DNA from: Bifidobacterium breve
Lineage (GTDB): Bacteria; Actinomycetota; Actinomycetes; S36-B12
DNA: 41,124 nucleotides
Direction of reading: 5' to 3'
Assembly: GCA_945877545.1 (NCBI GenBank)
Contig: CAMCSO010000005.1
Span: forward strand, 1 to 41,124
Every line of letters begins with the position of its first letter. Positions within the stretch are counted from its first letter, which is position 1. Below are positions 24,614-33,659 of this stretch, piece by piece. Under the pieces are notes generated by a model. It was not told the DNA's origin. It saw nothing but the letters and a program-made list of their open reading frames with translations, and did not search any database. A program made the position numbers and the translations under genes.

Positions 24614-26289
24614 TCCACGGCGAACTCTCCGCTCCACCCGCGCTCGCACCCGGTGCCCTGAGGATCTTCGCACTCGGTGGGCTCGGTGAAATCGGCCGAA
24701 ATATGACGGTCTTCGAATTCGGTGGCCGGCTGCTGATCGTCGACTGCGGGGTGCTTTTCCCCGAGGAGACCCAGCCTGGAGTCGATCTCATCCTCCCGGA
24801 CTTCGCCCCGATCAAGGACCGGCTCGACGATGTCGAGGCGATTGTGCTCACGCACGGCCATGAGGATCACATTGGAGCCGTGCCCTACCTGCTGAGGCTT
24901 CGGCAAGATATACCGCTCCTCGGCTCAAGACTGACGCTCGCCTTCCTCGAGGCGAAACTCAAGGAGCATCGAATAAAGGCTCGATCCCTTGACGTGGCCG
25001 CTGGCCAGGTCGAACGTCTTGGGCCGTTCTCCGTTGAGTTCCTCGCGGTGAATCATTCCATTCCGGACGCCATGGCTGTGGCGATCACCACCGCAGCGGG
25101 GGTGGTGCTTCACACGGGCGACTTCAAGATGGATCAGGTGCCGCTCGACGGCCGGATCACCGACCTCAACGGGTTCGCCCGTCTCGGCGACGCGGGAGTC
25201 GACATCCTGCTCGTCGACAGCACGAACGCCGAGGTGCCTGGCTTCGTTCCGAGTGAGCGCGACATCATCCCGGTGCTCGATGCCGTCTTCCTTCGAGCAG
25301 AGGGGAGGATAATTCTCGCGTCGTTCGCCTCGCACGTGCATCGCATCCAGCAGGTGATCGATATGGCCGGGCTCCACGGCCGCAAAGTGGCGTTTGTTGG
25401 CCGGTCAATGGTCCGCAACATGGGCATCGCACGCGACCTCGGATATCTCAGGATTCCAGGCGGCACCTTGGTGACCGTTGAGGAACTCAACGGAATGCCG
25501 GACGATGAAAGCGTGCTCATCTGCACCGGGTCGCAGGGCGAGCCGATGGCAGTGCTGTCGAGAATCGCCAATCGCGACCACGCGATCAGCGTGGGCCCCA
25601 AGGACACGATCGTCCTCGCTTCTTCACTCATCCCCGGCAATGAGAACTCGGTGTACCGGGTCATCAATGGCCTGACGAAGCTCGGTGCCACCGTTGTTCA
25701 TAAAGGCAATGCCCTCGTCCATGTCTCCGGGCATGCCTCGGCGGGCGAGCTCCGCTACGTCTACAACATCGTGAAGCCGCGCCACGTGATACCCGTCCAC
25801 GGCGAGTGGCGCCACTTGCGAGCGAATGCGGAGATCGCGCACAGCGTCGGTATCGACCTCGATCGAATTATCCTCGCGGATGACGGTGTCGTGGTGGATC
25901 TCGTCGATGGCCGGGCATCGATTGTCGGCTATGTGCCTGTTGGTCTCGTGTACGTCGATGGGGCGAGCGTCGGTGGGGTGACCGATGCGGCGCTCAAAGA
26001 CAGGCGCATGCTGGGAGAGGAGGGGTTCATCTCCATTGTTGCCGCTGTTGACATGATCGACTCAAAGGTGGTTGCCGGTCCCGAAATTCACGCACGGGGC
26101 CTCGGGCTCGACGAACGAGCCTTTGACGAGGTGATTGACAGGGTTCGAGTCATCCTTGAGGAGTCCCTTGCTGATGGCGTGACGGATACCTACGAGCTTC
26201 AGCAGCGGGTGAGGCGGGCGGTCGGGAAGTGGGTGAGCACCTCTCACCGACGCAAGCCAATGATCGTCCCCGTCATTGTGGAGGCCTGA
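24610..26289 (+). CDS. rnj: Ribonuclease J
   Basis: Metallo-beta-lactamase/beta-CASP ribonuclease with endo- and 5'-3' exonuclease activity in mRNA turnover and rRNA processing. The 559-residue protein begins with A-L-G-G-L-G-E-I-G-R-N-M and has the zinc motif L-T-H-G-H-E-D-H-I-G-A near residues 80-90. A metal-ligand segment H-T-G-D-F-K-M-D follows. The beta-CASP region includes A-S-F-A-S-H-V-H-R-I-Q-Q and G-S-Q-G-E-P, and H-V-S-G-H-A and P-V-H-G-E-W-R-H complete the core. The GTG overlaps the dapA stop, so the two are coupled. Together with pnp and rnpM it makes this window rich in RNA-decay functions. Confidence 0.97.
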   Translation: MIHGELSAPPALAPGALRIFALGGLGEIGRNMTVFEFGGRLLIVDCGVLFPEETQPGVDLILPDFAPIKDRLDDVEAIVLTHGHEDHIGAVPYLLRLRQDIPLLGSRLTLAFLEAKLKEHRIKARSLDVAAGQVERLGPFSVEFLAVNHSIPDAMAVAITTAAGVVLHTGDFKMDQVPLDGRITDLNGFARLGDAGVDILLVDSTNAEVPGFVPSERDIIPVLDAVFLRAEGRIILASFASHVHRIQQVIDMAGLHGRKVAFVGRSMVRNMGIARDLGYLRIPGGTLVTVEELNGMPDDESVLICTGSQGEPMAVLSRIANRDHAISVGPKDTIVLASSLIPGNENSVYRVINGLTKLGATVVHKGNALVHVSGHASAGELRYVYNIVKPRHVIPVHGEWRHLRANAEIAHSVGIDLDRIILADDGVVVDLVDGRASIVGYVPVGLVYVDGASVGGVTDAALKDRRMLGEEGFISIVAAVDMIDSKVVAGPEIHARGLGLDERAFDEVIDRVRVILEESLADGVTDTYELQQRVRRAVGKWVSTSHRRKPMIVPVIVEA

Positions 26290-26364
26290 CTCCACCGCAC
26301 AAGAAACTTCGCGACACGCACTCGTGTGACGTGTGTGACGAACGGTACGGAAGGGGTTCGTCGG

Positions 26365-26370
26365 TACGCT
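26365..26370 (+). promoter_or_regulatory. -10 box for leaderless transcription of ftsK
   Basis: TACGCT ends 7 bases before the ftsK ATG in an 88-base gap after rnj. No Shine-Dalgarno sequence is seen and no clear -35 box is found. Confidence 0.4.
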
Positions 26371-26377
26371 AACCGGC

Positions 26378-29296
26378 ATGGCTTCCCGTCCTCCTGCTCC
26401 CGCGCGCTCGCGAACTGCCCAACCGGCAAGTGGCCGCACGTCAGCGACCGCCCGCAAGCGAACCTCCTCGGGTCAGCCGCCGACGAAGGCTCCGGCGAAG
26501 AGGTCTCCGGCAAAGAAAACTCCCACAGGACGGGCACCGGCGAAGAAGTCACCCGCTCGGGCAACGACATCGCGACCTGCCACGACGCGGGCCACGACGC
26601 GGGCCACGACGCGGGCCACCGCGCGCAGGCCCGCCAAGCAAGCGACTCGGGCACGCCAGGCCGATGGCGGATTGCTCGTCCGGCTCTTTAGGGCCCTTGG
26701 TCGGGCCATCCGGTTCCTGTGGCTGGGGCTCGCCCATGGGTTTGGTGCGGTCGCTCGGGGGATCGGCCACGGTGCCAGCGACCTTGAGCCAGAGGAGCGC
26801 CGTGATGGGACCGCCCTGGCACTCATCGCAGTAGCGGGCATCCTCGCTGCTGGGATGTGGTTCGGGGTCGAAGGCTGGTTCGTTCAGTGGACGACCCAGG
26901 CCGGTGTAGCTCTCGTTGGCGCACTCGAATGGATCATCCCGCTCACCTTCCTCGCGCTTGCCTGGCGAACCCTGCGTCACCCTGAGGACCGGAAGTCCAC
27001 CGGTCGGTGGGTCATCGGCACCGGGGCCCTCCTCCTGTCGATCATCGGCCTGTGGCACCTCGCACGCGGGGCATCGACGCCCAGCGATGGATCTGCTGCC
27101 ATGTCCGGCGGGGGCGGGCTCGTTGGTTGGCTCGTCACTGCTCCGATCGTCGCGGCCATCGGGCCGGTCGTGGCAGGTTTCATCCTTGTCCTCCTGCTCG
27201 CCTTCGGCCTGCTCATCGTGACGGGAACGTCGCTGCCGATCCTGCGCGACGGAGTTTCCCTGCTCGTCGGAGGTCGGCGCGATGACACTGGAGCGCAAGG
27301 GGATAACGAATTCGACGAAGGCTACGACCTGGACGCCTACGACGATGAATATGACGATGTTGATGACTACGACGAAAGCTTGGCCCTTGAGCCGAGGCGT
27401 CTGCCCGTCGCCGAGCGATTTGGGTCCCCTGTCATCGACGGCGAACTCCACCCTGCGGCGGTCCTTATGTACGGCGTTGAGCAAGCCGGTCGGCCGATCG
27501 ACCTCGAGAGCGCCCTGCGGCGAACTGAGCAGGTAGCGGGAGCATCAGCCGTACTGGAACAGATGGCCCTTGCCGCTGCCGCGCGGGAGGCCATCGAACG
27601 CGACGAGAGAATGCGCGACGAGCAACTCGAACGGGAACGTCTTGAGCGCGAACAGGCTGCGGAGGAGGCACGTGCTGCGGACTTCGCGCGGGTGCAGCGG
27701 GACCTTGATCGTGCCCTGAGGGCGCCGGGGGCTCATCCGGGCCGACAGGAGACTGTTGCGGTCGTCAAAGGTCCGCCGGCTCCTGAGCGGGCTGCGCGGC
27801 GCAAGGCTGAGCAATTGCCGCTCTCGGGCAATGGGATGTACCTGCTGCCCGACATGGCGCTCCTCAAGACCGGTCCCGCGCATAAGACTGCGACGAAGGC
27901 GAATGACCAGGTCGTCCAGGCCCTCACCGAGGTCATGGAGCAGTTTGGGATTGATGCACAGGTCACCGGATTCATGCGCGGACCGACGGTCACCCGCTAC
28001 GAGATCGAACTCGGTCCGAGCGTCAAGGTCGAGCGGGTGACAGCACTGAGCAAGAACATCGCTTACGCGGTGGCGAGCGCCGACGTTCGAATCCTCAGCC
28101 CGATCCCTGGGAAGAAGGCCATTGGGATCGAGATCCCAAACACCGACCGGGAGCTCGTCCTCCTCGGCGACGTACTTCGCAGCGCCGCCGCGACGGGGGA
28201 GCAACACCCAATGGTTGCGGCCCTCGGCAAGGACGTCGAGGGTGGTTTCGTCTGCGCCAACCTCGCGAAGATGCCGCATATTCTTGTTGCGGGGGCCACG
28301 GGAGCCGGAAAGTCGAGCTGTATCAACTCACTCATCACCTCGGTTCTCATGCGAGCGACCCCGGATGAGGTTCGGATGATCCTCGTCGATCCGAAGCGGG
28401 TCGAACTCACGTCCTATGAGGGCGTCCCGCACCTCATCACGCCGATCATCACGAACCCGAAGAAGGCGGCGGACGCCCTCCAATGGGTCGTAGCTGAGAT
28501 GGACCGTAGGTACGACGATCTGGCGCTGTTCGGCTTCCGCCATGTTGACGACTTCAACAAGGCCGTCGGCTCCGGACGGCTCACCGCTCCTGCGGGCAGC
28601 GAACGGGTCATGCGTCCGTACCCGTATCTGCTCGTCATCGTCGATGAACTCGCAGACCTCATGATGGTCGCCCCGCGTGACGTTGAAGAGTCGATCGTGC
28701 GCATCACGCAGCTTGCGCGCGCAGCCGGCATCCATCTTGTACTCGCGACTCAGCGCCCAAGTGTTGACGTCGTCACCGGGCTTATCAAGGCGAATGTTCC
28801 GAGTCGCTTGGCGTTCGCGACGTCAAGTCTCGCCGATAGCCGCGTCATCCTCGATCAACCGGGGGCAGAAAAGCTCGTGGGGCAGGGCGATGGTCTGTTT
28901 CTCCCCATGGGCACGAACAAGTCCATGCGAATCCAGGGTGCCTTCATCTCCGAGACTGAGATCAGGGCCGTTGTCGACCATTGCAAAAGCCAGACATTCG
29001 CGGCCTACGTCGAAGACGTGACGGCACCTGCCGTGAGCGTCAAGGAGGTCGACTCCGACATCGGCGACGACCTTGACATCCTCCTGCAGGCCGTGGAACT
29101 GGTTGTTTCGACCCAGTTCGGCTCCACCTCCATGCTCCAGCGCAAACTGCGCATCGGTTTCGCGAAGGCTGGTCGAATCATGGACCTGATGGAGTCACGT
29201 GGCGTCGTTGGCCCATCCGGAGGCTCGAAGGCCCGCGAGGTGCTCATGTCTTTAGAGGAACTTCCACAATTTCTATCGCTCCTACGCGGAGAGTAA
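26378..29296 (+). CDS. ftsK: DNA translocase FtsK/SpoIIIE
   Basis: Septal DNA pump that clears chromosome ends during division. The 972-residue protein starts with a basic, Ala/Lys/Thr/Arg-rich tail (1-95) resembling histone H1 tails. Four membrane helices follow (about 140-300), then an acidic [11 protein letters not shown] linker and a coiled coil (about 400-450). The RecA-like motor has Walker [10 protein letters not shown] near 638 and Walker [12 protein letters not shown] near 751. A C-terminal winged-helix gamma domain (about 900-970, [12 protein letters not shown]) recognises orienting DNA motifs. Downstream the order rodZ-rimO-pgsA is conserved. Confidence 0.96.
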   Translation: MASRPPAPARSRTAQPASGRTSATARKRTSSGQPPTKAPAKRSPAKKTPTGRAPAKKSPARATTSRPATTRATTRATTRATARRPAKQATRARQADGGLLVRLFRALGRAIRFLWLGLAHGFGAVARGIGHGASDLEPEERRDGTALALIAVAGILAAGMWFGVEGWFVQWTTQAGVALVGALEWIIPLTFLALAWRTLRHPEDRKSTGRWVIGTGALLLSIIGLWHLARGASTPSDGSAAMSGGGGLVGWLVTAPIVAAIGPVVAGFILVLLLAFGLLIVTGTSLPILRDGVSLLVGGRRDDTGAQGDNEFDEGYDLDAYDDEYDDVDDYDESLALEPRRLPVAERFGSPVIDGELHPAAVLMYGVEQAGRPIDLESALRRTEQVAGASAVLEQMALAAAAREAIERDERMRDEQLERERLEREQAAEEARAADFARVQRDLDRALRAPGAHPGRQETVAVVKGPPAPERAARRKAEQLPLSGNGMYLLPDMALLKTGPAHKTATKANDQVVQALTEVMEQFGIDAQVTGFMRGPTVTRYEIELGPSVKVERVTALSKNIAYAVASADVRILSPIPGKKAIGIEIPNTDRELVLLGDVLRSAAATGEQHPMVAALGKDVEGGFVCANLAKMPHILVAGATGAGKSSCINSLITSVLMRATPDEVRMILVDPKRVELTSYEGVPHLITPIITNPKKAADALQWVVAEMDRRYDDLALFGFRHVDDFNKAVGSGRLTAPAGSERVMRPYPYLLVIVDELADLMMVAPRDVEESIVRITQLARAAGIHLVLATQRPSVDVVTGLIKANVPSRLAFATSSLADSRVILDQPGAEKLVGQGDGLFLPMGTNKSMRIQGAFISETEIRAVVDHCKSQTFAAYVEDVTAPAVSVKEVDSDIGDDLDILLQAVELVVSTQFGSTSMLQRKLRIGFAKAGRIMDLMESRGVVGPSGGSKAREVLMSLEELPQFLSLLRGE
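26581..26616. repeat. Three 12-base tandem repeats inside ftsK
   Basis: CACGACGCGGGC occurs three times in a row and encodes the T-T-R-A repeats of the basic FtsK tail. The reading frame is kept, so copy number can vary without breaking the gene. Confidence 0.8.
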
Positions 29297-29308
29297 AGGA
29301 GAATCCGA

Positions 29309-29638
29309 ATGAAAACATCTGTTCTTGCTGCGCTTCGTCCCCGTGTGCGCTACGTTGAATCTTCTTTCGGCAACGAGGAGTTGGAGCCGGTGTCAGTAGG
29401 TGAGAGGCTGCAGCAGGCTCGCGAGTCCGCCGGTCTCTCAGTGGATGATCTCGCTGAATACACGAAAATTCGGGCAACCATCATCACTGCGATGGAGCAT
29501 GATGATTTTTCCTACTGCGGTGGTGCCACGTATGCGCGGGGCCAAATTAGATCAATCGCCAAGGCGCTGCGCACGGATGCCGTGCCGATCATTGTTGAAT
29601 TTGAGATCCAGATAGGGATGCCGCCTTCCGCGCGTTGA
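29309..29638 (+). CDS. RodZ-like helix-turn-helix protein lacking the membrane and C-terminal parts
   Basis: A 109-residue protein. Residues 29-100 match the RodZ-type HTH_25 domain: S-V-G-E-R-L-Q-Q-A-R-E-S-A-G-L-S-V-D-D-L-A, then A-M-E-H-D-D-F and G-G-A-T-Y-A-R-G-Q-I-R-S-I-A. RodZ proteins usually continue with a membrane helix and a periplasmic domain that ties MreB to cell shape. Here the stop comes just after the HTH and rimO begins 17 bases later, so no membrane anchor exists. A 28-residue N-terminal extension precedes the domain. AAGGAG lies 8 bases before the ATG. Position after ftsK is the usual one for actinobacterial RodZ-like genes. Confidence 0.82.
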   Translation: MKTSVLAALRPRVRYVESSFGNEELEPVSVGERLQQARESAGLSVDDLAEYTKIRATIITAMEHDDFSYCGGATYARGQIRSIAKALRTDAVPIIVEFEIQIGMPPSAR

Positions 29639-29643
29639 GTCCG

Positions 29644-29649
29644 TAGGCT
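29644..29649 (+). promoter_or_regulatory. -10 box for leaderless transcription of rimO
   Basis: TAGGCT ends 6 bases before the rimO GTG, in the 17-base gap after the HTH gene. It fits the recurrent TANNNT-N6-RTG pattern. Confidence 0.4.
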
Positions 29650-29655
29650 GTCGGG

Positions 29656-31092
29656 GTGAAGCAACCGCAGCGCGTCTCCATCGTCACACTGGGCTGTGCT
29701 CGAAACGAGGTCGACTCCGAGGAACTAGCGGGGCGGCTCTCGGCGGCGGGCTGGGAACTCGTCGATGACCCGACTCACGCCTCGGCGGTACTGGTGAACA
29801 CGTGCGGTTTCGTGGAGGTAGCGAAAAAGGATTCGATCGACGCGGTGCTCGCGGCCGCGGATCTCAAGCAGGCAACCGGAGGTCCCCGCGCGGTCGTTGC
29901 GGTTGGCTGCCTCAGCGAGCGTTATGGTCGGGACCTGGCTGCAGAACTCCCCGAGGCCGATGCCGTCCTCGGCTTTGATGACTATCCGGAGATTGCGGAG
30001 CGACTTACCCGTATCGTGGCGGGGGAACGGCATGTTCCGCACGCCCCTTCTGACCGTCGCCAGCTTCTGGCGATATCGCCCGTTGAACGTTCGGGGACTG
30101 CCACGTCGATACCTGGTCATGGAGCGAGTGAGGATTTGCCGGCGGGGTGGTCGCCGCCCGTACTTCGGCGCAGACTTGACGGCAGTCCAGTAGCACCGGT
30201 CAAGCTGGCTTCGGGCTGCGATCGCCGGTGCACATTTTGTGCCATCCCATCCTTTCGAGGGTCCTTCATTTCTCGGCCACCCGCCGACGTCATCGCCGAG
30301 ATCGCCTGGCTCGTCAGCGAAGGTGTGCAGGAGATCGTCCTCGTGAGCGAGAACTCGACGTCATATGGCAAGGACCTCGGCGATCTCAGACTGCTCGAGA
30401 CCCTGTTGCCTGCGATAGGTGAGGGCACCGGCGTTGGCCGAATTCGCGTCGCCTATCTGCAGCCAGCGGAAGTCCGGCCCGGCCTGCTTCAGGTGATCGC
30501 GCAAACCGCAGTGGTGGCGCCGTACTACGACCTGTCGTTTCAGCATGCGAGTCCATCGGTGCTGCGTCGCATGCGCCGGTTTGGCGGGCGCGAGGAATTC
30601 CTGGGCCTTATCGCCCAGATCCGCGAGCTCGACCCCCGGGCGGGTATCAGGAGCAACATCATCGTGGGCTTTCCTGGCGAGACCCAGGAGAACCTTGATG
30701 AGCTCGCCGCGTTTCTGGTCGATGCCAGACTTGATGCCGTCGGTGTGTTTGGCTACAGCGACGAGGACGGCACCGAGGCAGTGGGCCTCGCGAACAAGGT
30801 GGACACGGAGGTCATCCGGGAACGGGTCGAATCCATCACCGCGCTCGTCGAAGAGCTCATGGCGCAACGAGCGGAGGACCGCATCGGTGAGGCGTTGATC
30901 GTGCTGATCGAGACCATCGAACGAAACGATGCGGGGGATTGGATCGCGGTGGGGCGCGCGGGCCATCAAGGTCCGGACGATGGCGAGACAGTCCTTGTCC
31001 TTGAGCAGGCATCAGACGTAGCGGTGGGTGAATTCATCGCCGCTCTCGTCGTTGACACCGACGGAGTCGATCTGATTGCGGAACGGTCGTGA
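29656..31092 (+). CDS. rimO: Ribosomal protein S12 methylthiotransferase RimO
   Basis: Radical-SAM enzyme that adds a methylthio group to an Asp of ribosomal protein S12. The 478-residue protein has the N-terminal UPF0004 domain with three Cys ligands of the auxiliary cluster (T-L-G-C-A-R-N, N-T-C-G-F, V-G-C-L-S-E). The radical-SAM triad is C-D-R-R-C-T-F-C from Cys188, followed by A-I-P-S-F-R-G. Next come G-F-P-G-E-T and a C-terminal TRAM domain. The pattern S-F-R-G rather than a MiaB-type sequence favours RimO. The GTG is supported by the -10 box 6 bases upstream. The stop overlaps the pgsA GTG. Confidence 0.93.
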   Translation: MKQPQRVSIVTLGCARNEVDSEELAGRLSAAGWELVDDPTHASAVLVNTCGFVEVAKKDSIDAVLAAADLKQATGGPRAVVAVGCLSERYGRDLAAELPEADAVLGFDDYPEIAERLTRIVAGERHVPHAPSDRRQLLAISPVERSGTATSIPGHGASEDLPAGWSPPVLRRRLDGSPVAPVKLASGCDRRCTFCAIPSFRGSFISRPPADVIAEIAWLVSEGVQEIVLVSENSTSYGKDLGDLRLLETLLPAIGEGTGVGRIRVAYLQPAEVRPGLLQVIAQTAVVAPYYDLSFQHASPSVLRRMRRFGGREEFLGLIAQIRELDPRAGIRSNIIVGFPGETQENLDELAAFLVDARLDAVGVFGYSDEDGTEAVGLANKVDTEVIRERVESITALVEELMAQRAEDRIGEALIVLIETIERNDAGDWIAVGRAGHQGPDDGETVLVLEQASDVAVGEFIAALVVDTDGVDLIAERS

Positions 31093-31718
31093 ATCCCGCC
31101 CAAGCTGAGCCGGCAAGACACCCGGCGAGCAACGCGCCTGTCCTGAACGTCCCAAATGCGCTCACGTTCTTGCGTCTGCTGTGCGTGCCGGTCATGGTGC
31201 TGCTCCTGTTCTCGGGCGGTGGCGGAGCCGGACTCGCCCGTGATAGCGCGGCACTCGTGTTCGTCATTGCGTCGATTACGGACCTCATCGACGGAGCAGT
31301 GGCGCGCAAGTTCGGGCAGGTAACGAACGTTGGGAAGATCGCCGATCCACTGGCTGACAAGGCGCTTATCGGGTCCGCGCTCATTGGTCTGTCCATCCTC
31401 GGAGATCTGCCGTGGTGGGTGACAATCGTGATCCTTGTGCGCGAAGTTGGGGTGAGCCTGCTCCGCCTATGGGTGATCGAGCACGGGGTGATCTCGGCCA
31501 GTAGGGGTGGAAAGCTCAAGACGGTGGTCCAGACCGTCGCGATCACCATGGTTCTCGTCGTCGTTCCGGGATTGCCCTGGTGGGGCGCGGTGAGCAGTCT
31601 GGTCATGGGCGCCGCTGTTGCCCTGACCATCGTCACGGGAATTGACTACCTGGTACGCGCGCTTCGGCTTCGGTCGGTAGCCGCGGGAATCATCACGGAC
31701 GATGGCGCGCTGCGTTGA
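31089..31718 (+). CDS. pgsA: CDP-alcohol phosphatidyltransferase (PgsA-like)
   Basis: A 209-residue membrane enzyme that should make phosphatidylglycerophosphate from CDP-diacylglycerol and glycerol-3-phosphate. The family motif D-G-x2-A-R-x8-G-x3-D-x3-D is complete: [24 protein letters not shown]-type spacing starting near residue 66. About five to six helices surround it. The N-terminal P-N-A-L-T-F-L-R-L is also typical. Actinobacteria carry several paralogues, so the exact head-group is inferred. The GTG overlaps the rimO stop and its own stop overlaps the TTG of cinA, so the three genes are coupled. Confidence 0.88.
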   Translation: MNPAQAEPARHPASNAPVLNVPNALTFLRLLCVPVMVLLLFSGGGGAGLARDSAALVFVIASITDLIDGAVARKFGQVTNVGKIADPLADKALIGSALIGLSILGDLPWWVTIVILVREVGVSLLRLWVIEHGVISASRGGKLKTVVQTVAITMVLVVVPGLPWWGAVSSLVMGAAVALTIVTGIDYLVRALRLRSVAAGIITDDGALR

Positions 31719-32191
31719 GTTCGGCTGATCGCGTCGTACACCTGCTCCGCGAGCACGGAAGGACCCTCGCCACCGCAGAGTCGCTCACTGCGGGGCTGCT
31801 CGCCTCGACGATCGCCGAGGTCCCAGGATGCTCGTCGGTTCTTAGGGGCGGAGTCGTTGCCTACGCCACCGATGTCAAGCGCACGGCGCTGGGCATTGAC
31901 GAACTTGCGTTGAAGCAAGTGGTGAGCGAGGCGGTTGCGGTGGGTATGGCCATCGGGGCCACGAGGGTGCTTGGCTCGGATATCGGCGTCGGCACGACTG
32001 GCGTCGCAGGCCCCGAGTGGCTGGACGATCAGGCGCCCGGAACGGTGTGGATTGCGGTCCACGATGCGCGAAGCATACGGACGCAGTCGCGACTTTTGCG
32101 CCTTACGGGCACTCGTGAGGAGATCAGACGTGGAACAGTCGATGCCTGCCTCGAGGCTATCGAGGCCGTCGTTCGTGAGGCAGCACCATGA
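31715..32191 (+). CDS. pncC: CinA C-terminal family protein (nicotinamide-nucleotide amidase type)
   Basis: A 158-residue stand-alone CinA C-terminal domain, which in characterised members deamidates nicotinamide mononucleotide for NAD recycling. Signatures are A-T-A-E-S-L-T-A-G-L-L-A-S-T-I, G-C-S-S-V-L-R-G-G-V-V-A-Y, and G-V-G-T-T-G-V-A-G-P with the following G-T-V-W-I-A-V. The start is TTG, overlapping the pgsA stop as TTGA. The pgsA-cinA-clgR order is shared with mycobacteria and Streptomyces. It lacks the N-terminal molybdopterin-like domain of full CinA. Confidence 0.92.
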   Translation: MSSADRVVHLLREHGRTLATAESLTAGLLASTIAEVPGCSSVLRGGVVAYATDVKRTALGIDELALKQVVSEAVAVGMAIGATRVLGSDIGVGTTGVAGPEWLDDQAPGTVWIAVHDARSIRTQSRLLRLTGTREEIRRGTVDACLEAIEAVVREAAP

Positions 32192-32265
32192 AGGGTCGGA
32201 ACATCGAGAGGCACGTCGGAATAATGGCGGGTGTCCTCGGTGTTGGAGACAGCAATGGAGATTGA
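32188..32265 (+). CDS. Possible 25-residue small ORF between cinA and clgR
   Basis: Starts with an ATG that overlaps the cinA stop as ATGA and reads MKGRNIERHVGIMAGVLGVG and so on for 25 codons. The overlap hints at coupled translation, but no family is recognised and there is no further evidence. It may be chance. Confidence 0.2.
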   Translation: MKGRNIERHVGIMAGVLGVGDSNGD

Positions 32266-32339
32266 ATCTGCTCCCGATGTGGCGCATGTCAGCCTGCCGG
32301 GATAACGTGTGATCGAGGATTAGGAAGGGAGGTCGTGCG

Positions 32340-32603
32340 ATGATCGTTTTGAGGCATGTCATCGGTGATGAACTACGTCGTCGGCGACAGGACCAGGGGC
32401 GCACCCTGCGTGATGTGTCCGCAGCCGCTGCTGTGTCCCTCGGCTACCTTTCAGAGGTCGAGCGGGGCCAGAAGGAGGCCTCAAGCGAGTTGCTTGCCGC
32501 GATCTGCGGCGCTCTTGATGTCCCTCTCTCGGATGTCATGCACTCGGTCACGAATCACCTCGTGGAGGCAGAGCACCCTCGCGTCGCTGTGCACGCGAAC
32601 TAG
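32340..32603 (+). CDS. clgR: ClgR-family transcriptional regulator (XRE-type HTH)
   Basis: An 87-residue regulator; ClgR activates clp protease and other stress genes in actinobacteria and is itself degraded by Clp proteases. The HTH runs from [16 protein letters not shown] through [23 protein letters not shown], the diagnostic ClgR recognition segment. A strong AAGGGAGG precedes the ATG. The C-terminal tail ends V-A-V-H-A-N; short C-terminal tails with small residues are the part recognised by ClpP-type turnover in known ClgR. In mycobacteria pspA follows clgR, but here it is absent. Confidence 0.92.
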   Translation: MIVLRHVIGDELRRRRQDQGRTLRDVSAAAAVSLGYLSEVERGQKEASSELLAAICGALDVPLSDVMHSVTNHLVEAEHPRVAVHAN

Positions 32604-32674
32604 GCGCTCGACACCATCATCTGGCCTTCTGTGGGGCGTGTTTCCCTTCCTCGCCGTTGTGGTGGGGAGCGGCG

Positions 32675-32866
32675 GTGCGGCTGACCGATTTCTGGGAACG
32701 GATGGACGAGATCCACGGCCCGGGCTATTCGCAATCGTGGGCCCGCGACGTTGTCCTTTCTCCCTTGGGATGCACGGCGGCGGAGGCAATCGAGCGGGGT
32801 TTCGACACCAAGGAAATCTGGCGGGCGGTCTGCACGGTCGTTGAGGTGCCTTCTCGGCTGCGATGA
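32675..32866 (+). CDS. DUF3046 family protein
   Basis: A 63-residue protein of a small actinobacterial family of unknown function that normally sits just upstream of recA. The pattern R-L-T-D-F-W-E-R-M-D-E, G-P-G-Y-S-Q-S-W-A-R-D and I-W-R-A-V-C is diagnostic. The ORF track starts at 32657; the GTG at 32675 is better because GGGGAG lies 5 bases upstream and the family begins M-R-L-T. The usual recA neighbour is here displaced 2.2 kb by two inserted genes. Confidence 0.87.
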   Translation: MRLTDFWERMDEIHGPGYSQSWARDVVLSPLGCTAAEAIERGFDTKEIWRAVCTVVEVPSRLR

Positions 32867-32903
32867 TCCCCGGCATCCGATCTCGCTAGGCCTATCGTGA
32901 CGT

Positions 32904-32909
32904 TATTGT
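32904..32909 (+). promoter_or_regulatory. -10 box for leaderless transcription of the sulfotransferase-like gene
   Basis: TATTGT ends 6 bases before the ATG at 32916. A second TANNNT (TATCGT) lies about 15 bases further upstream. No ribosome-binding site is visible. Confidence 0.4.
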
Positions 32910-32915
32910 CAGGGC

Positions 32916-33659
32916 ATGTTCGGGCGTGAGAGGCAGCGTGAGCCGGAGTTGTCGTACCTCACGGTTGTGACGTACGGACGGACAGGCAGCACCGCGATCC
33001 AGTCGGCTCTCAATGCCCTTCCCGGTGTGGTGGTGCGCGGCGAGAACTACGGGGCGATGCGGGGGCTGCGCACGTACCTCCAGTCGGTTGCCGAGACCGC
33101 TGACCGTCACCATGCCGGCCGGCCTGACCATCCCTGGTACGGATCGGCGCGACTTGACCCTTCGGCCGTGCTCGCCGATCTGCGCCGACATGTCGTCGAG
33201 TTCATCCTGCGGCCGAGCCGCGGCACCCGAGTCATCGGTTTCAAGGAGGTTCGCTACGAGCCGGGTCACTTCGCCACCTACGACCTCCTCCTTGAGTACC
33301 TGATCTTCCTCGGCCAATTGTTCCCGGGGCTGACCTACCTCATGAATGTTCGAGATCCCGCGGATGCGGCCCGCAGTGGATGGTGGCCCGGCAATGACCA
33401 GGCGCTGGAGGTGCTAGGCACGACCCGGGATTGGATGGCGACAGCCGTCGCGGACCTAAACGACCTCTACGGACACGGGCGAGCGGTGCTCGTCGACTAC
33501 GCCGACTGGCAGGCCGACGCCGCCGTGCTCATCGCTGCGTTTGATGCGCTCGGACTTCCGAAGGATGATGCGGCCGTGATGATGGCGCTCGATGCTCGGC
33601 TCACCCATGGGCCGCATGGAGAGCAGGAATCGCCCGATTCTGCGAGGGGCCCGGAATGA
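32916..33659 (+). CDS. Sulfotransferase-like P-loop protein
   Basis: A 247-residue protein with the 5'-phosphosulfate-binding loop of PAPS-dependent sulfotransferases near the N-terminus (V-V-T-Y-G-R-T-G-S-T-A-I-Q, residues 17-29). A later M-N-V-R-D-P-A-D-A-A-R-S-G-W segment matches the 3'-phosphate-binding R-x-P-x-x-x-x-x-S pattern. K-E-V-R-Y-E lies between. It should transfer sulfate from PAPS to an unknown acceptor, perhaps a glycan or lipid. Its stop overlaps the MFS transporter start (ATGA). The pair lies between DUF3046 and recA, which are normally adjacent, suggesting a later insertion. Confidence 0.75.
   Translation: MFGRERQREPELSYLTVVTYGRTGSTAIQSALNALPGVVVRGENYGAMRGLRTYLQSVAETADRHHAGRPDHPWYGSARLDPSAVLADLRRHVVEFILRPSRGTRVIGFKEVRYEPGHFATYDLLLEYLIFLGQLFPGLTYLMNVRDPADAARSGWWPGNDQALEVLGTTRDWMATAVADLNDLYGHGRAVLVDYADWQADAAVLIAAFDALGLPKDDAAVMMALDARLTHGPHGEQESPDSARGPE

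Noticed and set aside
26581-26616. Regular 12-base repeats considered as a CRISPR-like or regulatory array
   Set aside because: The repeats are adjacent without spacers, lie in frame in ftsK and encode T-T-R-A units.
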